Shown piece after piece: positions 1 through 9,523 of a DNA stretch of 64,000 bases. The notes below the pieces were generated by a model. That model had not been told where the DNA came from and searched no databases. It saw only the letters and a list, made by a program, of their open reading frames with translations. A program made the translations under genes and the position numbers. Location of the stretch: assembly GCF_019097845.1 (NCBI RefSeq), contig NZ_JAHRGM010000046.1, positions 265,084 to 329,083 on the forward strand. The letters run 5' to 3'. Within the stretch, counting starts at the first letter, position 1. Every line of letters starts with the position of its first letter. This DNA comes from Sphingobium sp. AS12 (GTDB lineage Bacteria; Pseudomonadota; Alphaproteobacteria; Sphingomonadales; Sphingomonadaceae).

Positions 1-830
1 TCGATATGACGCTCCGTCAACCCCGCCTCGACCGCCACCACATCCGAAGGGCTGTTGACTTCCCAGATCCCCCCGGGCGGCGCGCCGACCTCGACCATCC
101 GGATCGGGATACCCGCGTCGAGAAACCGAAGCTGTTCAAGTCCCTCCGCTTCCTCGAATTCCGACGGCTCGAGAGTGCGATACGCCAATAGCGCGTCGCG
201 GCGATAAGCATACACCTCCAGATGCAGATACACCGGCGGACGATCCGTGCGCGCCGAAACATGCGGAATGATCCGCCTGGAAAAATACAGCGCGTCCAAA
301 TTTCGGTCGAACACCACCGTCGGGGAGCGGAACCGCCCGGCCCTTTCGTCCGCCCACAGGCAATCAGCCTCGACCGGCGAACTCCGCACCATGGTTGTCG
401 CGACGCTGATGCCCGACTCCGCGGCCATGGTTTCGATCAGCGCCTCGACCGCAAGCGGCGGCGTAAGCGGAGCATCGCCCTGAAAATTGATGATGAGATC
501 AGCCTTGAGCCCGGCCGCCACCATCGCCGCGCAGCAGCGTTCAGTGCCGTTGCGGCAATCGGCGGGCGTCAGGACCACTCGCGCTCCAAACCGAGCCGCT
601 GCCTCCTGGATCCGCACGTCGTCCGTCGCGATCCAGACCTCGCCCACGCCAGTTACCAAGCGCGCCGTCTCCCAACTCCGCTGCAAAAGACTCTTGGTGC
701 TGCCCGCCACGCCCCGCAGCTCGACGAGAGGCTTGCCGGGAAATCGCGTCGACCCGTAGCGGGCAGGTATGATGATCGCCACGCCGCGATCGCAACCAGC
801 ATCCTCCCTGCCACCCACGATCCGGAGCAT
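1..830 (-). CDS. kdsB: 3-deoxy-manno-octulosonate cytidylyltransferase (CMP-Kdo synthetase), 3' end cut by window edge
   Basis: This enzyme activates Kdo with CTP to give CMP-Kdo in the cytosol. The reading frame is open from the ATG at 830 to the left edge, giving about 276 visible codons, so little beyond the C-terminus can be missing. The nucleotidyltransferase signature IIIPARYGSTRFPGKPL lies about 17 residues in, and NFQGDAPL matches the family's Q-G-D motif. A GTG near 782, just before that signature, is an alternative start. The ATG overlaps the stop of the upstream kdsD-like gene (TGATG), so the two are probably translationally coupled. In group-2 capsule loci the same pair is called KpsU/KpsF. 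Family assignment is firm; whether it serves LPS or capsule cannot be told from what is visible. Confidence 0.9.
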   Translation of the reverse strand, partial: MLRIVGGREDAGCDRGVAIIIPARYGSTRFPGKPLVELRGVAGSTKSLLQRSWETARLVTGVGEVWIATDDVRIQEAAARFGARVVLTPADCRNGTERCCAAMVAAGLKADLIINFQGDAPLTPPLAVEALIETMAAESGISVATTMVRSSPVEADCLWADERAGRFRSPTVVFDRNLDALYFSRRIIPHVSARTDRPPVYLHLEVYAYRRDALLAYRTLEPSEFEEAEGLEQLRFLDAGIPIRMVEVGAPPGGIWEVNSPSDVVAVEAGLTERHI

Positions 831-1816
831 CAGCCAATCCCGAGATAGAGGAGATCCTGGACATGCACCAGTCCGCGCACTCGCCTCGAGATCTCATCGC
901 CGAGAATGAACAAGGATGTGATCCGGGACTGCGACATCGTGGCCAGCGCCTCTCGCGCGTTGGCGCCACACACCAGCGTGCGCGGGCGCCGCGTCATGAT
1001 CTCCTCGGGCGTCAGGTTCGACAGCTGCCTTGCGTGCTGACGAATATCGCCATCGGTAACGACATCAAGCAGGCCGCCGTCGTCAGCGACGATGCCGACG
1101 ACACCGAACCCTTTGGCGCCGATCACATCCAGGGCGGTTTCCATGGACGCGCCGCAAGGGATCAGGGGCAAGGCATCAGCCCGGTGCATGAAATCATCGA
1201 CGGAAAGAAGATCAAACCCGTAGCCACCACGCGGCACGCGACGGTGCAGGTCAACCGCGGTCACGTTCTTGATCCGCACGAGCGTCATCGCGATCGCGTC
1301 GCCAAGCGCAAGCATCATGGTCGTCGATGTTGTCGGCGTGCTGCCGAAGGGGCAAACCTCTGGCTGCACCGGCAGAAAGAGACGAACGTCCGCTTCGCGC
1401 GCGACAAGCGATTCCCTGTTCGCGGTGATAGCAATGACAGGAATCGACAACGTCTTTGCCCAGCGGATGATCACACCGCACTCACGCGCTTCGCCGGATT
1501 TGGACAGCAAGAGCAACGCATCGCCGGCCATCATCAGGCCCACGCCACCGTGAAGCGCGTCGGCGGCGTCGAGAGAGCAGGCCGGTGTCCCTGTCGCGAC
1601 GAACGTTGCGACCAGTTTCGCGCCGATACTCGCCGACCGCCCGACACCGCAAACGAGCAGCCTGCCCTTGGTGTCCCGGACCGACCTCACCGCGGCAACA
1701 AACTCCCCGTCGAGGCCTGCAAGGGCCCGAAGTGCTTCAGCCTCCGTAGCAATCGCCCGGCGGCCCATATCCAGAATGGTCGACGCATCGGCTTCCATCA
1801 CGCGGGGCAGAGACAT
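830..1816 (-). CDS. kdsD: Arabinose-5-phosphate isomerase, KdsD/KpsF family
   Basis: It interconverts ribulose-5-phosphate and arabinose-5-phosphate, the first committed step to Kdo. The protein is 328 aa, the usual family length. An N-terminal SIS sugar-isomerase domain (about 40-170) carries GVGRSA near residue 57 and an LLSKSGE motif. Two C-terminal CBS repeats (about 205-325) include the segment VVTDGDIR. It is the promoter-proximal gene of a two-gene unit with kdsB, overlapping by one base. KpsF and GutQ belong to the same family; the adjacent kdsB argues for a Kdo role over the GutQ (glucitol) role. Confidence 0.9.
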   Translation of the reverse strand: MSLPRVMEADASTILDMGRRAIATEAEALRALAGLDGEFVAAVRSVRDTKGRLLVCGVGRSASIGAKLVATFVATGTPACSLDAADALHGGVGLMMAGDALLLLSKSGEARECGVIIRWAKTLSIPVIAITANRESLVAREADVRLFLPVQPEVCPFGSTPTTSTTMMLALGDAIAMTLVRIKNVTAVDLHRRVPRGGYGFDLLSVDDFMHRADALPLIPCGASMETALDVIGAKGFGVVGIVADDGGLLDVVTDGDIRQHARQLSNLTPEEIMTRRPRTLVCGANAREALATMSQSRITSLFILGDEISRRVRGLVHVQDLLYLGIG

Positions 1817-1976
1817 GATCGCACGTTCCTTGCGCTCGGCCAGAGAGGCATGGACACTCCGCAGCCGCTCGCAGACTAGCCGAGGAGTCCCTCAAGCTGT
1901 CCTAGGGGAATCCGCAGGCGCACGGGCTTTCTTTGGATCGACCAGAGGCCTTGCGTCGAAGCGCGAACCGGGCGCG

Positions 1977-2741
1977 TCACGCGCCGGCACGCACCAGATG
2001 CTGACGGACGATGGCAAGCCAACCCATCATCGCCTCGGCCGCCGAGTCGGACAACTCGACATAGACCCGCCGACGGTCGCCGGCATCGGGCTTGCGTACA
2101 AGGATGCCCTTTTCCGTCAGGACCTTGACCCAGCGCAGCGCGGTCGTTGCCGGGACGCAGCCAGCCATGCACAAACTCGATATCGAGACATTCGCCCGAC
2201 GCAGCCGTGCCTCCATCAGGTCCAGCATCATATCCCACGCCGGATCGGCGAAGAGTGTTTCCTCGAAGAAACTGCTTCGCAAACGTCGCATGCGCATTAT
2301 CAGCTGAACCCCAGCCGCAAGCGTAACCGCGTCATCCGCCTCCGCTCCAACCTGATGTGCCTCTCCGGTCGGTACGGGTTCCGGAACATTCGCTGCTGCG
2401 ACCTCCTCTCGCTGCGGGCTCTCCTCCGGCAGATAAACCTCCCGATTCACCCGCCTGCCAATGCGGCCCCGTTCCAGACGCGGCGCCACCAGCGTCCCCG
2501 ACACGTGCGCGAATCCCTGGACGCTCTCCCCCTTGCCCGGCTCGCACAACCGCACCGCCTCGACATCGCCGCCATCACGCAGAGAATTCGAACAAAGGGC
2601 ACCCGATCCGACAGCGTGGTCGCCATCGCTCGCAGCCGCCACCGGTGAAGACAGCAGGAAAGGTGCCGCTTGCTGCGCAGCAAAAGGCTGCCCCATCATC
2701 GGCGCCGTCACGACGATGAAGCTCGTTTCGCTCTTGCACAT
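1977..2741 (-). CDS. MarR-like winged-helix transcriptional regulator with long N-terminal extension
   Basis: The C-terminal 95 or so residues form a winged-helix domain. The stretch SISSLCMAGCVPATTALRWV resembles a recognition helix pair, followed by the wing KPDAGDRRRVYVEL typical of MarR proteins. The first 150 residues are low in recognisable structure, with many Ala, Pro and charged residues, and match nothing I know. The start at 2741 is preferred over an upstream in-frame ATG at 2771 because AGGAG sits 7 nt before it. It is leftward like kdsD but separated by about 160 bp, so it may be transcribed alone. Its target is unknown. Confidence 0.65.
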   Translation of the reverse strand: MCKSETSFIVVTAPMMGQPFAAQQAAPFLLSSPVAAASDGDHAVGSGALCSNSLRDGGDVEAVRLCEPGKGESVQGFAHVSGTLVAPRLERGRIGRRVNREVYLPEESPQREEVAAANVPEPVPTGEAHQVGAEADDAVTLAAGVQLIMRMRRLRSSFFEETLFADPAWDMMLDLMEARLRRANVSISSLCMAGCVPATTALRWVKVLTEKGILVRKPDAGDRRRVYVELSDSAAEAMMGWLAIVRQHLVRAGA

Positions 2742-2930
2742 AGGCAGCTCCTGCTCCCAACTGTGGCCCACGCCACACTTACCCTGAAATCAAGCCGATA
2801 CATTGAGCCCCGTCAACCAGAACGATATCCAATCGACCATCGGATGAAACGCAGCGAGTATTTGTCACTCTCCTGACATATTTCGAGACCCCAATAAGAT
2901 GGAAATTGCTCGATTCAACAACTCGCTCCT

Positions 2931-3692
2931 ATGCTCAACCTCTCGCCCGACATGATCTGGATCGCCGCCGGGGGCCTTCTCGGGGCGCTTATTGGCAGCT
3001 TCATCGCCACGGCGATCGAGCGCTGGCGAACAGTCAGACCGATCATCCTGGATCGATCGCGATGCGATGGCTGTGCACGCAGGCTCGAACCGTTCGAACT
3101 CGTTCCCCTGCTGAGCGCGGCCGCGCTCCGATTCCGCTGTCGAACATGCCATGCACCGATCAAATCGATCCATTCGCTGATCGAAGCGGCAGCATGCCTA
3201 ATCGGTCTGCTTGCCGGCGTTGCCGCGCCGGGCGTCCACGCAATCGCCGGCGCCTTGCTCGGATGGCAACTTCTCGCTCTTGCGGCGCTCGATATTCGCC
3301 ACTTCCTCCTGCCCAACGCCCTCACAGCAGGCCTCGCCATCACCGGCCTCGTCGCAAGCATCGCTGGCCTCGGCCCGGCACCCATCGACAGCCTCATAGG
3401 TGGTCTCGCCGGCTTTGGATCACTGTGGGCGGTGAAGGAAATCTACCGTCTGATCCGTGGTCGAGAAGGCCTGGGCGGCGGAGACCCCAAGCTGCTCGGC
3501 GGCATCGGCTGCTGGCTGGGCTGGCAAGCCCTCCCTTACATATTGCTTGGTGCAAGTCTGCTGGCCCTGGCGATCGCCGCGATCTGCCTGAGCCGCGATC
3601 CGGCCTTCACAACCGAACGGCCACTTCCACTCGGAGCATATCTGGCTCTCACCGCCTTCCCGGCGTGGCTGACAATCCCGGCAATGGGATAG
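2931..3692 (+). CDS. Prepilin peptidase (type IV leader peptidase, A24 family)
   Basis: An inner-membrane aspartic protease that cleaves and N-methylates type IV prepilins or type II secretion pseudopilins. The 253-aa protein shows the cytoplasmic zinc-type cysteine pairs CDGC (45-48) and CRTC (70-73). It has the first catalytic Asp in LDIRHFLLPN and the second in the signature GGGDPKLLGG, plus about seven hydrophobic segments. No pilus or secretion genes lie beside it, so it may be a stand-alone processing enzyme. No strong ribosome-binding site precedes the ATG. Confidence 0.9.
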   Translation: MLNLSPDMIWIAAGGLLGALIGSFIATAIERWRTVRPIILDRSRCDGCARRLEPFELVPLLSAAALRFRCRTCHAPIKSIHSLIEAAACLIGLLAGVAAPGVHAIAGALLGWQLLALAALDIRHFLLPNALTAGLAITGLVASIAGLGPAPIDSLIGGLAGFGSLWAVKEIYRLIRGREGLGGGDPKLLGGIGCWLGWQALPYILLGASLLALAIAAICLSRDPAFTTERPLPLGAYLALTAFPAWLTIPAMG

Positions 3693-3869
3693 GTCACCAG
3701 GAGTTCATTTAGAGCCTCCAAGGCCAACCTCCAAAGAATACACCCGGTATGACCAGATTTCTTTGCCAAGATCGGGCGGGGCATGTGTCCTACGTAAGGG
3801 GCCCCCGGCCACGCCGAGCGGAAGGCCCGACGTCTTTGTGCAACGACATCTCTTAAAGCAAGGACTTCC

Positions 3870-5426
3870 ATGGGGGACGATGAGCACGATAAGATCGCGT
3901 GGGAGGTTTATTGCGCATGCCGCGTCTCCGACACACTCTACGCCCTGAATCCCTTCCTGACCCAGCAGAACTTCTACTCCCAGCAGCTACGCGCACTGGC
4001 GCTGGTCGCAGTTCTCGCCAGAAAACTCGCTCCTGGCAAACGCAACGTCTGCATCGTCGGCGCCGGCATCGCCGGCCGAACGCTCGCCGCCGGTTTCGCC
4101 AGCCTCGGTGCGAGCGTCCGGCTCATCGAAGCCCGTCGAACCCCATTCGAGCGCTATCGCAACGCCGCCCATAGAGAACTGCATCCCAATATCATCTTCT
4201 GGCCCGCGCAGCATCCGACGCCCGCTACGGCCTTACCATTCCTCAACTGGGCTCAGGCCACGGCGGACGAAGTCGTCGAAGATATACAGAAAGAATGGGC
4301 GAGCGGCTTCGCGAACAAGGTCAGTCTTATCCATGATCAAGTGACCGCGGTTCACCACGATGCTGCCGGAATCACCATGGACCTCAAGAACGGCGAGCCG
4401 ATCGAGGCCGATCTCGCGGTTCTGGCAACAGGGTTCAAAGCAGAGCGCGGCTTCGGTACGCTCGACTCGCCGAGCTACTGGTCCCCGAATGCCGTTGCCG
4501 ATGAAAGCCGTGCCATCCTCGTCAGCGGCTCCGGCGACGGCGGACTGATCGATGTCCTGTCCCCCATCCTGGGAACCAGGGTCACACGCGCCGCGCATAT
4601 GCTTGCCGTCGCCTTGTCGGACAGTCCGCTCAAGGAAGATGTCGAAAAAGTCGAAGCGGAAAGGACCTCGAAGATGATAGCGGGCACGCGCGACAGCGAA
4701 GATCCCTGCGACTTCTACCGGAGGGTGCAGTTCGCTCAGGAAACGCAGGACAGACTCTCCTCTCTGGCCGGATCCGACGAGCATCTCTCCAGCAGAAAAA
4801 TCACCCTTCTTTATCAAAGTGTCAGCCCCTATTCTTTCACTGCCGCCCCTATCAACAAACTCCTTCTGGCTTATTTCAGCAACGGTCCCAGAAAATATGT
4901 CAAAAGCGTCAAAGGCGAACTCCGCAACGGCGCTGGGCGGCATATGATGGCCAGTGAAGACGGGGATAGCGAGCCGGTCGACCCGCCAAGTTCGTTCGAT
5001 CGCGTCATCGTCAGGCACGGCGCCGAACCCGCGGCCGCAGATCTATTGACGCGCGCCGAACTCGCCTCGCTCAAGGTCAAGGCCGTGGAACATTCCGCGG
5101 CCGCCGACGTGAAGGACTATGACAAGACGATCTTCCGCTGGACCAAAGACGGGATGCGAAAATCCGGTGTTCGCCTCGAGGTGATGACCCGCGCGATCCA
5201 CCGCACGCTGAACCACGTCGCCTCCGCCTACGACCTGATCATCTTGAATTCCATCATAGTCGATGAGTGCTTCACCAATGGCAGGCCGATCAAGATCCAG
5301 CTGGGCGCGGACGACAGAAAGAAAGCCGAACAGCTGCGCCTGTTCCCATTGCGCATGGGTCCGACCACAGTACGAATCGGCTCGGTGAACATCCATCGCA
5401 ACAGGCCCCTCGATGACGAAGCGTAG
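3870..5426 (+). CDS. FAD/NAD(P)-binding protein of unknown function, paired with a protease-fold protein
   Basis: A Rossmann dinucleotide-binding motif, VCIVGAGIAGRTLAAGF, starts near residue 58, and LAVLATGFKAERGFG near 190 is the ATG-type motif of FAD-dependent oxidoreductases. The 518-aa protein lacks a signal peptide or membrane segment. The C-terminal half (about 300-518) matches nothing I recognise. AAGGA precedes the ATG. The next gene starts inside this one, with a 14-bp overlap, so they are surely co-expressed. An N-terminal segment of about 55 residues before the Rossmann fold is unusual and may be a partner-binding region. Substrate and role are unknown. Confidence 0.6.
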   Translation: MGDDEHDKIAWEVYCACRVSDTLYALNPFLTQQNFYSQQLRALALVAVLARKLAPGKRNVCIVGAGIAGRTLAAGFASLGASVRLIEARRTPFERYRNAAHRELHPNIIFWPAQHPTPATALPFLNWAQATADEVVEDIQKEWASGFANKVSLIHDQVTAVHHDAAGITMDLKNGEPIEADLAVLATGFKAERGFGTLDSPSYWSPNAVADESRAILVSGSGDGGLIDVLSPILGTRVTRAAHMLAVALSDSPLKEDVEKVEAERTSKMIAGTRDSEDPCDFYRRVQFAQETQDRLSSLAGSDEHLSSRKITLLYQSVSPYSFTAAPINKLLLAYFSNGPRKYVKSVKGELRNGAGRHMMASEDGDSEPVDPPSSFDRVIVRHGAEPAAADLLTRAELASLKVKAVEHSAAADVKDYDKTIFRWTKDGMRKSGVRLEVMTRAIHRTLNHVASAYDLIILNSIIVDECFTNGRPIKIQLGADDRKKAEQLRLFPLRMGPTTVRIGSVNIHRNRPLDDEA

Positions 5427-6258
5427 CGGCCTTTCAGAACCCAGCCGGGCTGCAAGCAATGCGCTCCGCTTGGGAACCATCATCAAGATTGGCATTGCCG
5501 GGGACCGCGATGCCCGAATGATGATCTCCGCCATCATCACGCGTGAGGGCAGCAACGATGACAATCTGTACCTTCTACTGACCGCTCACTCACATATTCT
5601 GCCGAGCGACAAGGAGGTGGCCTGCACGCTGGTTCGTGGCTCAGGCAAACCGCGTCTTGCGCTGGGAACACTGGTTCCTCCAGAAACGGTGCTTGGCCCC
5701 GAAAGCGCGAGGCTGGGCTTTCATGTCGTTCGTCTCGAGGCCACACCCCTTTTCAATAGCCTGCGGGAAAACGCAAAGCCCCTCGCCATCGTTCGCAATT
5801 TCCGAAAAGGGATTTGGAACGATGGCAGGTTCAATGTGCGTAGGCTCAATGATCTCGCCTGGTCCGGCAATACCGATCCAGAGCAAGCTGGCGAGCAACA
5901 TAGATCGTCCAATCGAGAAGTTCTTCGGCACGCCCTCAACCGCAAAGGGCGCGTCGCCGGAGACCTGGACGAGGTTCGCATCCCCGATCTGGGCACGACA
6001 CTCGTCTATTCCTATTGCGGCCTCGTCACTAGAGGTCGCAATCGTCCACTCGCAGATCCCCAAGCGCTTGGCGCGCCGGTGATCTCGGAAGCCGGTGCAC
6101 TGTCGGCAATCATCGTGGGCGCTGCCGACCACGAAACCCTCGTCTATCCTATCGAGGAACTCCGCAAAGGACGGGACATTGAGTTCGTCACGCTCGGCGA
6201 GGATTGGCCAAAAGTCAAAATTGCCGGCCCGCGCCGCCAACTCCGACAGGCTGGCTAA
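5413..6258 (+). CDS. Unknown protein, possibly a catalytically dead trypsin-like fold
   Basis: This 281-aa protein overlaps the FAD protein by 14 bp. I do not recognise it with confidence. LYLLLTAHSHIL near residue 55 resembles the strand and His region (LTAAHC) of trypsin-like proteases. LGAPVISEAGALSAIIVGA near 220 resembles the nucleophile region (GDSGGPV...G.L.GIV), but with the Asp and Ser positions replaced by Ala and Leu. If the fold is right, it is an inactive relative that could act as a sensor or binding subunit for the FAD protein. No signal peptide is seen. This is inference from short motifs only. Confidence 0.45.
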   Translation: MTKRSGLSEPSRAASNALRLGTIIKIGIAGDRDARMMISAIITREGSNDDNLYLLLTAHSHILPSDKEVACTLVRGSGKPRLALGTLVPPETVLGPESARLGFHVVRLEATPLFNSLRENAKPLAIVRNFRKGIWNDGRFNVRRLNDLAWSGNTDPEQAGEQHRSSNREVLRHALNRKGRVAGDLDEVRIPDLGTTLVYSYCGLVTRGRNRPLADPQALGAPVISEAGALSAIIVGAADHETLVYPIEELRKGRDIEFVTLGEDWPKVKIAGPRRQLRQAG

Positions 6259-6840
6259 CTGCCGACGGGCCTCTCGCCGACGAGAAGCATATCCTTTTGC
6301 ACGACTTGCCCCGGGGTCGAATCCTTCTTTCTCGGATCGGCTCAATGCACGCGGGCGGTATCGACAAGCCGCCCCCCTGAGGGAGTCCGGCCAGTTTTTT
6401 ACGCCGGATAAAAGAATCGGGTCCAAAATGGATGGACATCGCAGTCATGCCTTTTTGCCGCAGTTGGAACCCTTTTTCGACATGCGGGCCGGACAAACTT
6501 CGGACACCGACCTTCCCCGTTTCCTGTCTGGCGAACCAAGGCCGTCGAGGCGCGGTCCTGACGTTGAGAGATAAGAAAATCGAAACTCTCGGACGCTGTC
6601 TCACCGTCTTTCCACCGTGGAACGCCCGATCCGCCGCGGGCGTCAGCATATCGATATTTCAAACTCGCTACACGCATCGGCGCGCCCGCATTTATTCGGG
6701 AATGACGTAATAAAAATAACTTCGAATTGTAACATTTAGCCTCTGCGACACCGACAGGAAGCGTCCTCGTGGCCTTGCCCGTCGCAGATCCATGTGATTG
6801 ACTGGACTGATTAACAGGCCTTTTCCGGAGGTCCGGCCAA
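6259..6840. other. Intergenic, no gene recognised
   Basis: About 580 bp with no convincing coding frame on either strand. The last 150 bases are richer in A and T, as expected for the promoter region of the XRE gene that follows. No repeat or mobile-element end was seen. Confidence 0.5.
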
Positions 6841-7344
6841 ATGTCCTGCATTGAAAAGGTCGCTGACAAGCATCGCAGCCCCATCCAGACGCCGGACTGC
6901 CTACCGCTCATCCGGTCTCTGATGGAAGCACGATCAATGAGTCGCAAAACGCTCGCCGCGGCGTCGGGAATCGCAGTTTCCCGGCTCGAGACCCTGATCG
7001 ATCACGACCCCGACGACAGCGCAGTCGTCACAGTCGCCGAACTCCGGAACATCATCGCAGCGCTCGACCTCGACCCCCTGGAAGTAATCATCCGAGCAGA
7101 CACCTTCGACCTCATCGCCGACGATGATCGCGATCGCTTCGACCCGATCATCCGCCTGCTCAGCGCCATATTCAGGGAAGTCTCTGCCTCGGTCCTGCGA
7201 GCTGCCGTCGAATTGGGCAACATTGAGGATCCAGAGGTCCAGCCCGAATGGACCCCTCTCCTGAAAGACGTCATCCTGCAGCGCATCGTCAAAGAAATCG
7301 CCGTAGAGGCGGGCCGCCGCCAGCGCTGGATCCTCGACGTCTAG
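6841..7344 (+). CDS. XRE-family helix-turn-helix protein
   Basis: A 167-aa cytosolic protein with a Cro/C1-type HTH at about 22-80: SRKTLAAASGIAVSRLETLI reads as the helix-turn-helix, followed by VAELRNIIAALDLDP, the usual last helix of an XRE domain. The C-terminal 80 residues are acidic and helical and probably mediate dimerisation or partner binding. GGAGG 9 nt upstream supports the ATG. It lies alone between the FAD pair and a nuclease-fold gene; its targets are not evident. Confidence 0.65.
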   Translation: MSCIEKVADKHRSPIQTPDCLPLIRSLMEARSMSRKTLAAASGIAVSRLETLIDHDPDDSAVVTVAELRNIIAALDLDPLEVIIRADTFDLIADDDRDRFDPIIRLLSAIFREVSASVLRAAVELGNIEDPEVQPEWTPLLKDVILQRIVKEIAVEAGRRQRWILDV

Positions 7345-7492
7345 CCCAGCGTGCACACCCTGTCATCTCGATCGACTGACTTCATTTGGAACCCACATAT
7401 GAACTGTCCAGGATAAATGTTCCTACTGACCGCAATCGTCTCAATGCCGCAATGCAATTGCGGCATGCTCGCAACGCAGAGGGGAGAATGCC

Positions 7493-8605
7493 ATGAAGCT
7501 CGCCGTTTATAATGTCGAAAATCTGTTCGACCGCGCCAAGGCCATGAACCTCGATAGTTGGGAAGAAGGCCGCCCGGTGCTGGAGAAGTTCGCCGCACTG
7601 AACGCGCTACTCGGCGAGATCGACTATTCGCCCACCGACAAGAACGGGATGGTCGAGCTGATGCGCGACCTCGGTCTGGAAAAGTCCGACACCGGCCCAT
7701 TCGTCATCCTCCGCCGCAACCGCGGCGGCCTGCTGCGCCGTCCCACCGCCGGCGGCATCGTGATCGACGCCAACGGCCGCGCCGACTGGGTCGGCTCGCT
7801 GGAGCTGCGCGACGCGCCGGTCAACGAACATGCGATGCGCAACACTGCTCGCGTGATGATGGACCTCGAGGCCGATGTTCTGGGCGTGATCGAGGCGGAA
7901 AGCCGCCCCGTGCTCGCCGCCTTCAACAGCGAGATCCTGCGCGCACTCGGAGGCCAGCCCTTCCGCCATGTGATGCTGATCGACGGCAATGACGAGCGCG
8001 GCATCGACGTCGGCCTGATGAGCCGGGAGGGCTTTTCGATCGGCACGCTGCGCAGCCACGTCGATGATCAGGGGCCGAACGGCCAACCGATCTTCTCGCG
8101 CGACTGCCCCGAGTTCGAGGTGACGACGCCGAACGGCGCGCGACTGCTCATCCTGGTCAATCATCTCAAGAGCAAGGGCTATGGCGGCACTGCAGCGTCG
8201 AACGCGAAACGCAAGGCGCAGGCCGAACGGATCGCACAAATCTACAAGGGTCTCACCGACAATGGCGCGACCCACATCGCGGTGATCGGCGACTTCAACG
8301 ACACGCCGGCAAGCGCGCCGCTCGCTCCGCTGCTCCACGACACCGACCTTCAGGACGTCTTCACGCATCCCTCTTTCGACGATGGCGGCTATCCGGGCAC
8401 CTACGATCTGTGCAACGCCGCCAACAAGATCGATTATCTCCTGCTCTCACCCGCTTTGTTCGACCTGGTCCAGGCCGGCGGCATCTTCCGCAAGGGGATG
8501 TGGCCGGGGTCGCGGCCCCGGCGCTGGGAACCCTATGCCGAGGTCGGCCGAAAAGCCGACGCCGCTTCCGACCACGCCGCGATCTGGGCCGAGATCGACG
8601 TCTGA
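7493..8605 (+). CDS. Endonuclease/exonuclease/phosphatase family protein
   Basis: The 370-aa protein carries the EEP metal-dependent phosphoesterase signatures in order: YNVENLFD at the N-terminus (Asn for substrate), DVLGVIEAES near 130 (metal-binding Glu), VNHLKSKGYGG near 220, VIGDFNDTP near 262 (Asp/Asn), and SDHAAIWAEI at the C-terminus (catalytic His). No signal peptide is present, so it probably acts in the cytosol on nucleic acid or another phosphodiester. GGGGAGA lies just before the ATG. A thermonuclease-like gene follows 66 bp downstream. Confidence 0.85.
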   Translation: MKLAVYNVENLFDRAKAMNLDSWEEGRPVLEKFAALNALLGEIDYSPTDKNGMVELMRDLGLEKSDTGPFVILRRNRGGLLRRPTAGGIVIDANGRADWVGSLELRDAPVNEHAMRNTARVMMDLEADVLGVIEAESRPVLAAFNSEILRALGGQPFRHVMLIDGNDERGIDVGLMSREGFSIGTLRSHVDDQGPNGQPIFSRDCPEFEVTTPNGARLLILVNHLKSKGYGGTAASNAKRKAQAERIAQIYKGLTDNGATHIAVIGDFNDTPASAPLAPLLHDTDLQDVFTHPSFDDGGYPGTYDLCNAANKIDYLLLSPALFDLVQAGGIFRKGMWPGSRPRRWEPYAEVGRKADAASDHAAIWAEIDV

Positions 8606-8671
8606 TCCGAAGCGGGCGCGGTCCGGCACCGCTCTGGCCCCGGCAGGATATCGCCCCTAGGCTCGCGCACG

Positions 8672-9100
8672 ATGCTCTCTCTGTTGCTCGCCCAGATCGT
8701 CACCGCCGGGACGACATTCCCCTGCACTCCGACCCGAGTGTGGGACGGCGACGGCCCGATCTGGTGCGCGGAAGGACCGCGTATCCGCCTTGGCGGGATT
8801 GCTGCGCGCGAAATGGACGGGAGCTGCCGGCGGGGTCATCCCTGCCCGAGGGCAAGCGGACCAGTTGCACGCGACGCGCTTGTCCGGTTGCTCGGCGGTG
8901 CGCACGGAACAACGCCGACCGGCCACGTCGTCGTGCGTGGACCGACATTGCAATGCCGGTCGGAAGGCCATGCGAAGGGCGAGAGGACCGCCGCCTGGTG
9001 CGTGGCGCCGCGGGTCGGCAATCTGAGCTGCGCGATGCTGCGGACCAACACAGTCGCGATATGGCCGCGCTATTCGCAGGGACGGATATGCCGGCGGTGA
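8672..9100 (+). CDS. Thermonuclease-like (SNase fold) protein
   Basis: The 142-aa protein has TRVWDGDGPIWCAEGPRIRL followed by GGIAARE, the hallmark of staphylococcal nuclease-like domains: D-G-D for calcium, Arg in RIRL and the catalytic Glu in ARE. The third family Arg is not in its usual sequence context, so activity is uncertain. A short hydrophobic N-terminus (LSLLLAQIVTAGT) may be a weak signal peptide. It contains seven cysteines, which would fit a periplasmic location with disulfides. Confidence 0.7.
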   Translation: MLSLLLAQIVTAGTTFPCTPTRVWDGDGPIWCAEGPRIRLGGIAAREMDGSCRRGHPCPRASGPVARDALVRLLGGAHGTTPTGHVVVRGPTLQCRSEGHAKGERTAAWCVAPRVGNLSCAMLRTNTVAIWPRYSQGRICRR

Positions 9101-9523
9101 GCCGGTATGCGTGCCTGTCGATGCTGACGGCGCTTGCCGAGGCGAAATCGGCTGATGGTCGATCACGGGCGGCCAGCTCGGGCGACGGTGTGCTCGCTCC
9201 GGGGGCAAAGGGGTTTCGGCGGCGATCCATAAGAAGCTTATGGTGGTTTATCGTTTTTTTATAGACTGCACTAAGTTCCCTATAGCAACGCTCAATCGGG
9301 GTTTACCTCTCACGCGATCGTGCCGCCGATAGGCCTGCATGTCGCCGACGGGCTCGCTGCCATCGCTGCCGGCCACTTGACGAACTGATCACGCCACGCC
9401 GGTCCCTGGGGGACCGGCGGCAGAGGGGAGCGGGTGAGGGAATCGCGAGTCCGTTCACGGGGAACCCCGGCCACGACGGCCCGGACCCATGCTGAACATC
9501 GCCATTCATCCGGAGCCTGACCC
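9101..9523. other. Intergenic with a T-rich patch, no gene recognised
   Basis: About 420 bp. A T-run near 9250 (CGTTTTTTTATAG), preceded by an AT-rich stretch, could be a terminator or promoter element. The rest is GC-rich without a coding frame I trust. Confidence 0.4.

Noticed and set aside
9240..9265. Insertion-sequence end at the T-rich patch
   Set aside because: No matching inverted end, target duplication or transposase frame was found nearby.
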